Below are positions 27,375 to 38,173 of a stretch of DNA of 64,000 nt, piece after piece (within the stretch, counting starts at the first letter, position 1; the number at the start of each line of letters is the position of its first letter). The notes beneath the pieces were generated by a model. That model did not search any database and was not told where the DNA came from. It worked only from the letters and a program-made list of their open reading frames with translations. A program made the position numbers and the translations under genes. The DNA lies in contig VGVR01000001.1 in assembly GCA_016873995.1 (NCBI GenBank), positions 1 through 64,000 of the forward strand, read 5' to 3'. Source of the stretch: Gemmatimonadota bacterium (lineage in GTDB: Bacteria > Gemmatimonadota > Gemmatimonadetes > Longimicrobiales > Gaopeijiaceae).

Positions 27375-28577
27375 TCAGCCTGCCAGCACCCGCTGCACGG
27401 CGACGATCAGCTCCGGGTAGCGCTCGAACGCCCAGCGCGCCTCCTCGACGTCGAGGCGCTCGCGGTTCGTATGCGCGAACCGTTCCTCACCGGGCGCGAA
27501 CCCCACGGTCGGGATGCCGTGCACGCCGCACGACCACCCGCCGTCCGTGGCGAAGCTCCAGGGGCGCACGACCGCCGAACCCGCGGCCTCGAAGCGGCGA
27601 CCGACGCTGCGGGCGGCAGCGCGGACGACGGGGTGCTCGGCGCTCATCAGGAATCCCGGCGTATGGAGGGCCACGTCCTCCTCGAGGCCGGTGTAGGTAC
27701 GCTGACGCTCGCTTGCGAGACGCACGTCCCACGTGAGCCCGGTGGATGCCGTGCCGATGCGGCCCCCGATCGCCTTCCGAACGCGCGCGAGGAGCGCCGG
27801 CCCGTCCGCTCCCGGCAGCACGCGCCAATCGACCGCGACGACGACCAGGTCGGGAATGACGTTCCGCGTCTCGGGTCGCACGTCGACCATGGTGGCGACG
27901 AGGCTCTCGGGTCCGAGCACGGGATCACTCGTACGCGCGCCCGCGACGTCGCGCACGCCGGCGAGCACGTCCCCGAGCAGGTCGAGCGCGTTGCTGGCCC
28001 GCTCGGGCACGCTCGCATGGCCCGCGACGCCCTGGATCACGATCTCGAGCTCCGCGCGCCCTCGGTGGCCGATGCAGATGTCGCCGTGGGTCGCCTCTCC
28101 GAGGATCACGGCCGCCGGATCGACGGTGCCGCTCTCCAGCAAGTGGCGCATGCCCAACCCACCACGTTCCTCGAGCACCGTGTGCGCGACGATGACGTCG
28201 CCCGGTGCTTCATCGATGAGCGCCGCTGCCGCATACGTCTGCAAGGCGAGCGGGCCCTTGATGTCCATCGCCCCGCGGCCGTGTAGGAAGCCACCCTCGA
28301 CCGCACCCGAAAACGGCGGCACCTCCCACTCGGAGTGATCGCCCTCGGCTACCACGTCCAGGTGCGAGGAGAGCATGACGGGCGGCGCCTCTCCTCGCCC
28401 CCGCGCGACGCCGATCACGTTGCCGACGTCGTCCACGCGCACGTCCGCGAGCCCGAGCGCCTCCATCTCCTGCTTCACGCGCGCGGCGACGTCGGCCTCG
28501 CCACCGGGCAAGCCCGGAACGCGAACGAGGTCCGCGGCGAACGAGAGCGCACCCTCGAACGACGCGGACCTCGTCAT
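27375..28577 (-). CDS. M20 family metallopeptidase / deacylase
   Basis: A 400-residue zinc hydrolase of the ArgE/DapE/CPG2 (M20) family. Metal and catalytic residues are visible: His72 in SSHLDVV, Asp105 in GRGAMDIKG, the Glu136-Glu137 pair in TVLEERGG, GEATHGD, and a late His in GEERFAHTNRE. A dimerisation domain sits between the two catalytic halves. The exact substrate (N-acyl amino acid, succinyl-diaminopimelate or peptide) cannot be told. It lies 47 nt behind hppA, separated by a tandem repeat. Confidence 0.87.
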   Translation of the reverse strand: MTRSASFEGALSFAADLVRVPGLPGGEADVAARVKQEMEALGLADVRVDDVGNVIGVARGRGEAPPVMLSSHLDVVAEGDHSEWEVPPFSGAVEGGFLHGRGAMDIKGPLALQTYAAAALIDEAPGDVIVAHTVLEERGGLGMRHLLESGTVDPAAVILGEATHGDICIGHRGRAELEIVIQGVAGHASVPERASNALDLLGDVLAGVRDVAGARTSDPVLGPESLVATMVDVRPETRNVIPDLVVVAVDWRVLPGADGPALLARVRKAIGGRIGTASTGLTWDVRLASERQRTYTGLEEDVALHTPGFLMSAEHPVVRAAARSVGRRFEAAGSAVVRPWSFATDGGWSCGVHGIPTVGFAPGEERFAHTNRERLDVEEARWAFERYPELIVAVQRVLAG

Positions 28578-28588
28578 GAGCGTCCTTG

Positions 28589-28624
28589 GCTGCGTATCAG
28601 CTGCTGCGTATCAGCTGCTGCGTA

Positions 28625-28630
<6 letters not shown>
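28589..28630. repeat. three tandem copies of a 14-bp unit
   Basis: The unit gctgcgtatcagct occurs at 28589, 28603 and 28617, the last with one changed base. The third copy contains the TGA stop codon of hppA (minus strand). The unit fills most of the gap between hppA and the M20 gene and looks like a slippage expansion. Confidence 0.85.
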
Positions 28631-30754
<2,124 letters not shown>

Positions 30755-30805
30755 GAGATCAGTTCCTCAATCAGTTGAACGGATGGTCCACCCGTGCTGC
30801 CCTTT

Positions 30806-31369
30806 TCATCGATTGAAGCGGTTCATCGCCGCTTCCACGCCCTCGGCAACCCACACCTCCACCGCCTTGGTCAAATCGGGTAGCAAGCCCACCACGACTT
30901 CTTCGTCCTCGCCCGGCAACGGCGAGAGTACCCAGTCGGCCAGGTCGATGCCCTCCGGCTTACGCCCCACCCCTATGCGAATCCGCGCATAAGCTTCGGA
31001 TTGGAGCGCGCCCGAGACGGACTTCAGTCCGTTGTGCCCGCCCGCACTCCCGTCGGGCCGGAACCGCACCTTCCCCACGTCCAGCGCCGCGTCGTCGACG
31101 ACCACCAGGAGATCTTTGGTGAGATCGAACGCCTCGATCTCCCCGAACGACCCCACGGCCAGGCCGCTGCGGTTCATGTAGGTCGTGGGCTTCACGAGTC
31201 GAACCGACTCGTCCCCCACCCATCCCTCCGACACGAGCGCCCTGCCCTCGCGCCGGAACGTCTCGAAGTCCCAGTCGTACGCCAGCCGATCCACCACCCA
31301 CCACCCCACGTTGTGGCGGGTGGCGTCGTATTCCGGACCCGGGTTCCCGAGCCCCATGACGACTTTCAT
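30806..31369 (-). CDS. pth: peptidyl-tRNA hydrolase
   Basis: A 187-residue Pth that frees tRNA from stalled peptidyl-tRNA. Catalytic features: LGNPGPEYDATRHNVGWW with Asn and the base His, TYMNRSG, and VVDDAALDVG. GGHNGLKS is the remaining conserved block. It follows rplY by 24 nt; prs-rplY-pth is a common bacterial cluster. Confidence 0.97.
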   Translation of the reverse strand: MKVVMGLGNPGPEYDATRHNVGWWVVDRLAYDWDFETFRREGRALVSEGWVGDESVRLVKPTTYMNRSGLAVGSFGEIEAFDLTKDLLVVVDDAALDVGKVRFRPDGSAGGHNGLKSVSGALQSEAYARIRIGVGRKPEGIDLADWVLSPLPGEDEEVVVGLLPDLTKAVEVWVAEGVEAAMNRFNR

Positions 31370-31393
31370 GCGGCCCGAAGTCGCAGGGTGTGA

Positions 31394-32125
31394 CTAGTCC
31401 TTCTCCTTCTTGTCCTTCTTGTCGCCCTTCTCGGCCTTCTCGCCCTTGGCGGCAGCGCCTTCCGGAGCCGCAGCCGCAGCGCCCTCGGCCGCCGCGGCGC
31501 CCTCGGCGCCCTCCGCCACCTCGCCCTCGAGCGTCGGCACCGTGGTGACGACCTCCTCGACGAGCTTCGGAATCGCGACCGAGCAGACGGTACGATCGGG
31601 AGGAATCCGTGCCTCGACTCCCTCGCCGAGCTTGATGTCCGATACGTGCAGCGCGCCGTTCAGCTCGAGGCCCGTGACGTCGAGCTCGAACGCCTCCGGG
31701 ATCTTGGACGGGACGCAACGGATCGGCAGATCGTGCACCATCTGCTCGAGCACGCCGCCGCCGAGACGGACGCCCGCGGGCACGCCCAGCAGGCGCACTG
31801 GCACTTCGAGGTCGACGGCGACGCCTTCCTGAATGCGCAGGAAGTCCACGTGCAGCATCGCGTTGCGCCACGGGTGCGTCTGGATCTCGCGCACCAGCGT
31901 CTGGTAGGGCTTCTTCTCGCCCTCGACGTCCAGGTCGACGATGGTGTTGTCGACCGAGATCGAGTGGAAGAGAACCTCGGCGTCATGTGCATCCACCGAG
32001 AGGTGGATCGCCTCGAGCTCGCGACCGTAGAGCACCGCGGGGACTCTGCCCTCGCGGCGCAGTGTGCGCGCGGCTCCCTTGCCGGAGTTGTCGCGCTTTC
32101 TCGCCTTCAACGTTGCCTTGGCCAT
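31394..32125 (-). CDS. rplY: 50S ribosomal protein bL25 (Ctc/TL5 type)
   Basis: A 243-residue long-form bL25 that binds 5S rRNA. The N-terminal L25 domain (RKRDNSGKGAARTLRREGRVPAVLYG) is followed by the TL5 C-terminal domain (HVDFLRIQEGVAVDLEVPV; LGEGVEARIPPDRTVCSVAIP) and a low-complexity tail rich in Ala, Glu and Lys ending KKDKKEKD. It lies between prs and pth. Confidence 0.96.
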   Translation of the reverse strand: MAKATLKARKRDNSGKGAARTLRREGRVPAVLYGRELEAIHLSVDAHDAEVLFHSISVDNTIVDLDVEGEKKPYQTLVREIQTHPWRNAMLHVDFLRIQEGVAVDLEVPVRLLGVPAGVRLGGGVLEQMVHDLPIRCVPSKIPEAFELDVTGLELNGALHVSDIKLGEGVEARIPPDRTVCSVAIPKLVEEVVTTVPTLEGEVAEGAEGAAAAEGAAAAAPEGAAAKGEKAEKGDKKDKKEKD

Positions 32126-32166
32126 CGTCTCATTTCCTCGTCAACGGACCGGGATCGCCCCAGTCC

Positions 32167-33138
32167 TTACTCTTTGTCAGTCGAAACTTCCTCGAACAGC
32201 TCGGTCACCGACTCGTTCGAGTGCACGTGGTCGATCGCCTTCGCCAGCAGGTCGGCCACCGACAAGACTCGAAGAGTACTGAACCGCTTGTGCTCCGGCA
32301 CCTCGATCGTGTTGGTCACGACCATCTCTTCGAGCGGCGCATCGCGCAGCCGAGAGACCGCCTCGCCCGAGAAGAGCGCGTGGGTCGCGGCGGCGTACAC
32401 CGCTCTGGCGCCGCGCTCTTTCAGCGCGTACACCGCGTTCGTGAGCGTGCCAGCCGTGTCCACCATGTCGTCCATGATGAGGCACGTCATCCCCTCCACA
32501 TCACCCACGACGTTCAACACTTCGGACAGATTCGCCTTCGGCCGGCGCTTGTCGATGATGGCGAGGCTCGCGTCCAGCCGGCGCGCCGTCCCCCGCGCCA
32601 TCTTCGCCGAGCCCACGTCGGGGGCCACGATCACCAGGTCCTTCAACCCGAGGCCCCGGAAGTACCTCGTGATGACCGGGGCCGCGTAGAGGTGGTCCAC
32701 CGGGATGTCGAAGAACCCCTGGATCTGATGCTGGTGGAAGTCGATGGAGATGACGCGATCGGCGCCCGCCGCGACGATGAGGTTCGCCACCAACTTGGCC
32801 GCAATCGAGACACGCGGCTGGTCCTTGCGGTCCTGACGCCCATAGCCGAAGTAGGGGATCACCGCGGTGACGCGGGCGGCCGAGGCACGATGGGCCGCGT
32901 CGATCAGGAGCAGCAGCTCCATGATGTTCTCGGCCGGAGCCGGCGTGGACTGCACGATGTAGACGTCGCGGCCACGCGCATTCCGGTCGATACGCACGAA
33001 GATCTCGCCGTCCGAGAACTGCTTGACCGTAGCCGCGTCGGGCGACTTGCCGATCAGCTCCCCGATCTCCTGGGCCAGGGGGCGATTCGCCCGCCCGGTA
33101 AGGAGGAGGAGGGGTCCTCGGGCGTAGGTGTCGTCCAT
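32167..33138 (-). CDS. prs: ribose-phosphate pyrophosphokinase
   Basis: A 323-residue PRPP synthase transferring pyrophosphate from ATP to ribose-5-phosphate. Landmarks: NRPLAQEIGELIG, KQFSDGEIFVRI, YFGYGRQDRKDQPR (flexible catalytic loop), DFHQHQIQGFFDIPVDHL, and the PRPP loop IMDDMVDTAGTL. ATG 33138 is the family start; the frame is open much further upstream but that part is unrelated and includes the palindromic element. Confidence 0.96.
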   Translation of the reverse strand: MDDTYARGPLLLLTGRANRPLAQEIGELIGKSPDAATVKQFSDGEIFVRIDRNARGRDVYIVQSTPAPAENIMELLLLIDAAHRASAARVTAVIPYFGYGRQDRKDQPRVSIAAKLVANLIVAAGADRVISIDFHQHQIQGFFDIPVDHLYAAPVITRYFRGLGLKDLVIVAPDVGSAKMARGTARRLDASLAIIDKRRPKANLSEVLNVVGDVEGMTCLIMDDMVDTAGTLTNAVYALKERGARAVYAAATHALFSGEAVSRLRDAPLEEMVVTNTIEVPEHKRFSTLRVLSVADLLAKAIDHVHSNESVTELFEEVSTDKE

Positions 33139-33236
33139 GACGTTGGCTGGAGGCCGGATCGGGGGCCAGGCTGCGGAACAACAGCCCGCAAAGTTAGAAA
33201 GCGCGCGGGGGATGGTCAACGCGAGATCGTTCCCCC

Positions 33237-33412
33237 CGGAGGGTGCGGTGCCCCCATCGTCGGGGGCGCCGGCAGGCACGAGTCGGGGTGTCACGCCCCC
33301 ATCGTCGGGGGCGCTTCGCTCCAGATGCTTCGCATCTGAAGCCCCTCCTCCGGGGGCATGACACCCATCCTTCCGACCGCACCTGCCCCTCCTCAGGGGC
33401 ATCGCACCCTCC
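33237..33412. repeat. nested palindromic intergenic element with four related hairpin units
   Basis: Four copies of a unit GGGTG(T/C)(C/G)(A/G)(C/T)GCCCC followed by a GGGGC arm occur here, two on each strand, so the array is itself an inverted repeat. Outer arms 33241-33254 and 33396-33409 match 13 of 14; inner arms 33286-33300 and 33352-33366 match 14 of 15. Each unit folds into its own hairpin (gccccc/gggggc at 33250-33267 and 33295-33312; gcccc/ggggc at 33341-33357 and 33385-33400). A central 7-bp hairpin lies at 33322-33338. It occupies most of the 314-nt gap between prs and the secreted-protein gene; the rest shows nothing else. Confidence 0.75.
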
Positions 33413-33452
33413 CCGGGGCCGACTGCGTCGAGGGACGCGCGGTAGGAAGGCT

Positions 33453-35243
33453 CTAGCGGGCCACGACCCGGAACGTCCTCCGGGTCACGGCGTCCGAACG
33501 CCCCGGGGCGCGTACGGTGAGCACCACGGCGTACTCCCCCGGGTCGAGCTCCGGGAGGGCGAGGTCGAGGTGGCGAAAGAGCACGCACGGGCGCTCGGGA
33601 GCAGGCTCCTGCCAGGCGAGGCGCATCGAAGCGGGGCGCGCGGTGAGCCGCAGCGCCTCGCCGAGGCGGCGCAGGAGGCCCCGGCCGGCGCGCTCGACGG
33701 ACACCTCGAAGTCCAGGGTCTCGTCGCGAAAGCCGAGTCCGGACACCTCCCAGGCGATCGCGAGGCTTTCCTCCGGCCGTATCTCCGGCCGCGCAAGCGC
33801 CGACGCGAGCGCCGCTTCGAGCGACGTCGGCGTCCGGTCCATAGGCTCGAGCAACAACACGTCGGAGAGCGTGGCCACATCCGAAGGGGTCGGCGATCGC
33901 TCGTAGCCGGTGCGCAGCCTCCCCGCCCTCCGCCGCGCCGGGCTCCAGCTCTCGGCCGAGATCAACCACGCGCCGGCGGGCAGGTCGATCATGAGTGCGC
34001 CGGTCGCGGAACCAGTCTGCTGTGCCGCCACGCGCTCACCCCCATCGACGGGCACCGCGAAGAGCCCGATGCGGTCGGGGAGGTCCGCCTGGTCGCCGGC
34101 ATCCATCCAGGGGCGCGGGTGATCGTGCTCCGCGTGGAAGGTCGTGTCCTCGGGGAGGTCATGTGTGGCCACGACCACGACACGCTCGCCCCGCGGGAAG
34201 AAGGCGAGCTGCCCGTCCATGGGCAGGAGCACCGGCGCATACGGTGGCGCGTATAAGCTTCTCGGCAGCCCATGCTCCGCGACGAGGTCCTCGGGCGTCG
34301 CCTGGGTCGGGTCCGCCAGCACAGACCCGCTCGGTAGATAGTCCCTCCCTTCCTGCTCCTTGTGTCCGGTGACCCCGAATGGCGCGCTCGGAGTCGAGCC
34401 ACGGGTGCGCTCCCAACCGACCTCCCAACCGTGACGCACGGTCAGCTCCTCGAGGTCCCTCCCCCAGCGAATCCGGTACGGATTGCGGGCACCGTCCTTG
34501 AGGGTGGCCACAGTCCAGCGCGCGAAGTGCGCGGTCATCCGGTCATTGCCATCGACGAGATAGAGCGGGTCGGACAGCCACCAGAGGCGGTCGAGCAACA
34601 CGTCGAGCGTCCCGTCGGCTGCAGTCACGCCGGCCCCGAGGACCCGGCGCGCCTCGCGGTCCACGGCCCGTTCGGGCACGCGCCACTCGAGCGCGAGCTC
34701 GGGGTCCATGAGCGCGAGCGAGCGCTCGAACGCGCCCTCGGCCTCGCCGTAGCGAAGGAGCGCGTGGAGCGCCAAGCCCTCGAGCGCCGCACACCACCAC
34801 GTGCTCGCACCACTGGCGCAGCCCAAGGCCGCCTCGAGCGCGGCGCTCGCGTCTCCGGCCTCCACGCGGTACCAGACGCGCTGGCCGAGAACCCAGTCGT
34901 CGGTGGGAATGAGCTTCTGCAGGGAGTCGAGCCCGTGAAGCAGCTCGGCACGGAGAGCGACCACGTCTTCGGGCTCAGGTGTGGGGATCCATTCACCTTC
35001 CCCGAACCAGGTGCAGAACCGACGCACGACTTCGTCGCAGGGCCCGCCGCCGGCGCCAAACGTGAGGGGGAAGTACCGCTCCCTGGCGCGCTCGAACCTG
35101 GCCTGGAGCGACCGTGCAGCGCCGAGCGCATCCCCCGGCTCCGCGGCGACGTCCACCGTGTCCTCGCCCGCCACCACCGCCTGCCCCGACGCCGCCGCCG
35201 GGCAGACCGCGAGGACCGCGACGAACCACCTCCAGAAGCGCAT
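33453..35243 (-). CDS. secreted protein of unknown function
   Basis: A 596-residue protein with a clear signal peptide (MRFWRWFVAVLAVCPAAASGQ). The first half has helical, TPR-like stretches with Cys and Trp pairs (GCASGASTWWCAALEGLALHA) and a segment LWWLSDPLYLVDGNDR that is reminiscent of the N-terminal region of GWxTD-type proteins; the second half is beta-rich and ends in a domain resembling an extracellular sandwich (GEYAVVLTVRAPG). I do not recognise a characterised family. The start codon lies only 3 nt behind the 3' end of tRNA-Gln, leaving no space for a ribosome site. Confidence 0.75.
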   Translation of the reverse strand: MRFWRWFVAVLAVCPAAASGQAVVAGEDTVDVAAEPGDALGAARSLQARFERARERYFPLTFGAGGGPCDEVVRRFCTWFGEGEWIPTPEPEDVVALRAELLHGLDSLQKLIPTDDWVLGQRVWYRVEAGDASAALEAALGCASGASTWWCAALEGLALHALLRYGEAEGAFERSLALMDPELALEWRVPERAVDREARRVLGAGVTAADGTLDVLLDRLWWLSDPLYLVDGNDRMTAHFARWTVATLKDGARNPYRIRWGRDLEELTVRHGWEVGWERTRGSTPSAPFGVTGHKEQEGRDYLPSGSVLADPTQATPEDLVAEHGLPRSLYAPPYAPVLLPMDGQLAFFPRGERVVVVATHDLPEDTTFHAEHDHPRPWMDAGDQADLPDRIGLFAVPVDGGERVAAQQTGSATGALMIDLPAGAWLISAESWSPARRRAGRLRTGYERSPTPSDVATLSDVLLLEPMDRTPTSLEAALASALARPEIRPEESLAIAWEVSGLGFRDETLDFEVSVERAGRGLLRRLGEALRLTARPASMRLAWQEPAPERPCVLFRHLDLALPELDPGEYAVVLTVRAPGRSDAVTRRTFRVVAR

Positions 35244-35246
35244 GGA

Positions 35247-35317
35247 TTGGCCCGGGTGGATTCGAACCACCACCGCCGGTTCCAAAGACCGGTGTCCTGC
35301 CATTAGACGACGGGCCA
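35247..35317 (-). tRNA. tRNA-Gln (anticodon TTG)
   Basis: A full cloverleaf: acceptor tggcccg/cgggcca, D-arm closing with GGAC, anticodon stem ccggt/accgg with loop CTTTGGA (anticodon TTG), a 4-nt variable loop and T-stem ggtgg/ccacc with TTCGAAT. U1-A72 is typical of tRNA-Gln. The CCA end is not encoded (TCC follows), so the CCA-adding enzyme encoded at 40934 is needed. Confidence 0.95.
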
Positions 35318-35390
35318 GCGAGACCATCCTACCCGAGCCCGGGGGGGCCGTTCAAGGCCCTGGCCCTGTCGCAGCTTGTACGCTGGACGC

Positions 35391-36272
35391 TCAACCCACG
35401 GCGGGCGCGGGCAGCCGCTCCAGCGTCCGCGCGGCCCGGCATGGCCATCCCAGCTGCTGCGTGAGCAGGCCTGCAGCCCGCGCGGCAGCGTCCCGGCTCG
35501 CGAACATCCCGAAGACGCTGGAGCCGCTCCCGGACATCATCGCGAACGTCGCACCGGCCGACGTGAGCGCCCCGAGCGCACGCCCCACCTCCGGGTGGCG
35601 GCCGACGATGATCGACTGGAAGTCGTTGGCGGCACACGCAGCCACGTCCGCCCAACCGCGTGGCATCGGGGTCTCCCCCGCCGGCTCGAGCGTCCCGCCC
35701 CTTCTCGCAGCGGCCAGCGCCGCATACGCCCCCGCGGTGGCGACGTGCACCGGTGGAGACACGATCACCAGGTCCGCGGACGGAAGCGGGCGCAGTGGAT
35801 CGAGCCGCTCCCCCCGGCCCCGTCCCCTGGCCAGCGGGCTCTCCCCGAGGAAGAACGGCACGTCGGAGCCGAGCACCGCCGCCGACTCCGTGAGTCGCGC
35901 GTCGTGAGCCCCGACGCCGAGCAGGAACGCCAGGCAGCTCAGGACCGCTGCGGCATCCGACGAGCCCCCACCGAGGCCGGCGCCGGCGGGCACATGCTTG
36001 ACCAGCGTGATGTCGACGCCGTCCACGAGGCCGAAGTCGGCCGCGAACCGCTCCGCAGCGCGATAGGCCAGGTTCTCCGTGACGGGGCCCACGTCAGCCC
36101 CCGACACCTGGAGGCGGATGCCCGGCTCGCCGAGCCTTACGGACACCTCGTCTGCGAGGTCGATCGCCTGGAAGAGCGTATCGATCTCGTGGTAGCCGTC
36201 CACGCGACGCCCGAGCACGCGCAGGCGGAGGTTCACCTTCGCAGGCGCGGCAACCCGCGCGGTAACGCTCAC
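35391..36272 (-). CDS. ispE: 4-diphosphocytidyl-2-C-methyl-D-erythritol kinase
   Basis: A 293-residue GHMP kinase of the MEP isoprenoid pathway. Motif I: PAKVNLRLRVLGRRVDGYHEIDTLFQ; ATP motif PAGAGLGGGSSDAAA; C-terminal MMSGSGSSVFGMF. The ATGA overlap at 36269-36272 couples it to the upstream flippase-like gene. Confidence 0.95.
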   Translation of the reverse strand: MSVTARVAAPAKVNLRLRVLGRRVDGYHEIDTLFQAIDLADEVSVRLGEPGIRLQVSGADVGPVTENLAYRAAERFAADFGLVDGVDITLVKHVPAGAGLGGGSSDAAAVLSCLAFLLGVGAHDARLTESAAVLGSDVPFFLGESPLARGRGRGERLDPLRPLPSADLVIVSPPVHVATAGAYAALAAARRGGTLEPAGETPMPRGWADVAACAANDFQSIIVGRHPEVGRALGALTSAGATFAMMSGSGSSVFGMFASRDAAARAAGLLTQQLGWPCRAARTLERLPAPAVG

Positions 36273-37333
36273 GCGCCCCTCGAGCTCGACCCCTCGGTTG
36301 GGTGCGCGGCGTGCTCGATCTCCTCCTCGACGCGCTCCTCCGCCTCACCCACCTCGCCGAGCGATAACCCGAGGCGCCACGCGTACCAGAGACCGATGAG
36401 CGTGATAGGAACCCAGCCGCCGAAGTGGTATCCGAACGCGAACGCCAGCGACTGCGCGTCGCTCACGCCGTACACGTCGCTGAGCGCGATCGTGGCGGAG
36501 GCGTGGAACGTGCCGAAGAAGCCCGGCGCCGCCGGGAGCGCCACCCCGAACCCCACCACCGCCTCGGTGAAGATCGCCGACACGAACCCGGTGTCGATGC
36601 CGAAGGCCAGCATGCCGAGCCAGAACGAGACGCCGTGCCAAGTCCAGAACGCGAGCGTCCAGGCGAGCCCGAGCGCGAGCAGCTTCGGATCGCGCATGAT
36701 CGCGATCGACTCGAGAAAGGCGTCGAGCCCCGCCAGGATCGGCGCCGCGACCGGCTTGGGCAGGACCTGCGCAACCTTGTGAGCGGCTCGCACGAAGAGT
36801 TTTGGCCACACCGCCATCACGACGAGTGCGAGCAGCACCACGGCGACCGCCATCACTGCCGCCCGCAGTAGCACGGCGCCCGCACCGGCCGACAGCACCC
36901 CCGCCGGAAATCCCGGGGCGAGGATCGGCAAGACGAGGAAGAGCAGGAGCACCACGCCGTCCATGAACCGCTCGATCACCAGCGTGCCGAACGCCGCACT
37001 CGCCGTGATCGGCTCGACTCGACTCAGCGCGTAGGCTCGCGCGAACTCCCCCACCCTCGCGGGAAGGATGTTGTTCGCCATGAAGCCGATCGACACACAC
37101 GCGAACCGTGAACGAAGTCGCGTGTCTGCCCGCACGGGCTTGAGGAGCACGTGCCACCTCATGGCCCGCAGCACGAATCCGAACGTCGCGACCGCCACCG
37201 AGGCGAGGAGTAGCCACGGGTTCCCGGTCCGGATGTTCGCCCACACGTCCCCGAAGCTCACGCCGGACAGCGCCCACCAGAGCGCCAGGACGGTGACCGC
37301 GAGCCCGGCGAGGGCCTTACCCCAGTGCTTCAC
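36269..37333 (-). CDS. UPF0104 / lysylphosphatidylglycerol synthase-like membrane protein
   Basis: A 354-residue polytopic protein of the UPF0104 family (the transmembrane region related to MprF and AglD flippase domains). Conserved blocks: [63 protein letters not shown] and [16 protein letters not shown]. About eight membrane helices, with a charged acidic C-terminus. Members are thought to move lipids or lipid-linked sugars across the membrane. Coupled by 4-nt overlaps to pdxJ and ispE. Confidence 0.85.
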   Translation of the reverse strand: MKHWGKALAGLAVTVLALWWALSGVSFGDVWANIRTGNPWLLLASVAVATFGFVLRAMRWHVLLKPVRADTRLRSRFACVSIGFMANNILPARVGEFARAYALSRVEPITASAAFGTLVIERFMDGVVLLLFLVLPILAPGFPAGVLSAGAGAVLLRAAVMAVAVVLLALVVMAVWPKLFVRAAHKVAQVLPKPVAAPILAGLDAFLESIAIMRDPKLLALGLAWTLAFWTWHGVSFWLGMLAFGIDTGFVSAIFTEAVVGFGVALPAAPGFFGTFHASATIALSDVYGVSDAQSLAFAFGYHFGGWVPITLIGLWYAWRLGLSLGEVGEAEERVEEEIEHAAHPTEGSSSRGA

Positions 37334-38061
37334 GCGTGCGACCGCGCCCGCCGAATGATCTCCGCCATCTCCCGCACCGCTGCTTCCATGCCCGTGAAGA
37401 GCGCGCGCGACACGATGCTGTGACCGATGTTCAGCTCCTCGATCTCGGGGATCGCGGCCACGGGGTGCACGTTCTCGTACGTCAGGCCGTGGCCCGCGTG
37501 CACGGCGAGGCTCAGCTTGCGCGCCAGCGAGGCCGCTCGGTTGAGCCGCTCGAGCTGGCCGCGGCGCTCGTCGCCCCGGGTGTTGGCGAACTCACCCGTG
37601 TGCAGCTCCACCGCGTCGGCACCCATCTCGACGGCGGCTCGTATGGACGCTTCGTCCGGGTCGATGAACAGCGAAGTGCGGATCCCGGCGCCGGCGAGGC
37701 GCACGAGCGCCGCCTTCGTGGCCTCGAGCTGCCGGCCGGGGTCGAGCGCGAGCCCCCCCTCCGTGGTGACCTCTTCCCGCTTCTCGGGCACGAGGGTGGC
37801 CTGCATGGGCCGCAGCTCGCACGCGAGCGACACGATCTCGGAGGAAGCCGCCAGCTCGAGGTTGACGACGGTGCGGACGGTCTGCATGAGCAGGCGCACG
37901 TCGCGGTCCTGGATGTGCCGCCGGTCCTCACGCAGATGCACCGTGATCCCGTCGGCGCCCCCGAGCTCGGCGAGCACGGCCACCCTCACGGGGTCGGGCT
38001 CGTCGGTGCGGCGAGCCTGCCGTACGGTCGCGACGTGGTCGATGTTGATGTACAGGCGCAT
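37330..38061 (-). CDS. pdxJ: pyridoxine 5'-phosphate synthase
   Basis: A 243-residue TIM-barrel enzyme closing the pyridoxine ring in the DXP-dependent vitamin B6 pathway. Motifs: [68 protein letters not shown] and [19 protein letters not shown] 38061 has a GAGG site 6 nt upstream; the family begins exactly here. Confidence 0.96.
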   Translation of the reverse strand: MRLYINIDHVATVRQARRTDEPDPVRVAVLAELGGADGITVHLREDRRHIQDRDVRLLMQTVRTVVNLELAASSEIVSLACELRPMQATLVPEKREEVTTEGGLALDPGRQLEATKAALVRLAGAGIRTSLFIDPDEASIRAAVEMGADAVELHTGEFANTRGDERRGQLERLNRAASLARKLSLAVHAGHGLTYENVHPVAAIPEIEELNIGHSIVSRALFTGMEAAVREMAEIIRRARSHA

Positions 38062-38173
38062 CACTGCCTCGCTCCGACCTTTCAGGGCCCCTTTACGGGT
38101 TTGCCGCCCGCTGATTCCGACCGGCGCAAGATAACGCGGCGGTGGCGCGGGAAGGTGCGTGGAGTCGCGGACG

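Noticed and set aside
33237-33412. CRISPR array
   Set aside because: Only four diverged units in both orientations with no spacers of regular length; no cas genes are present.
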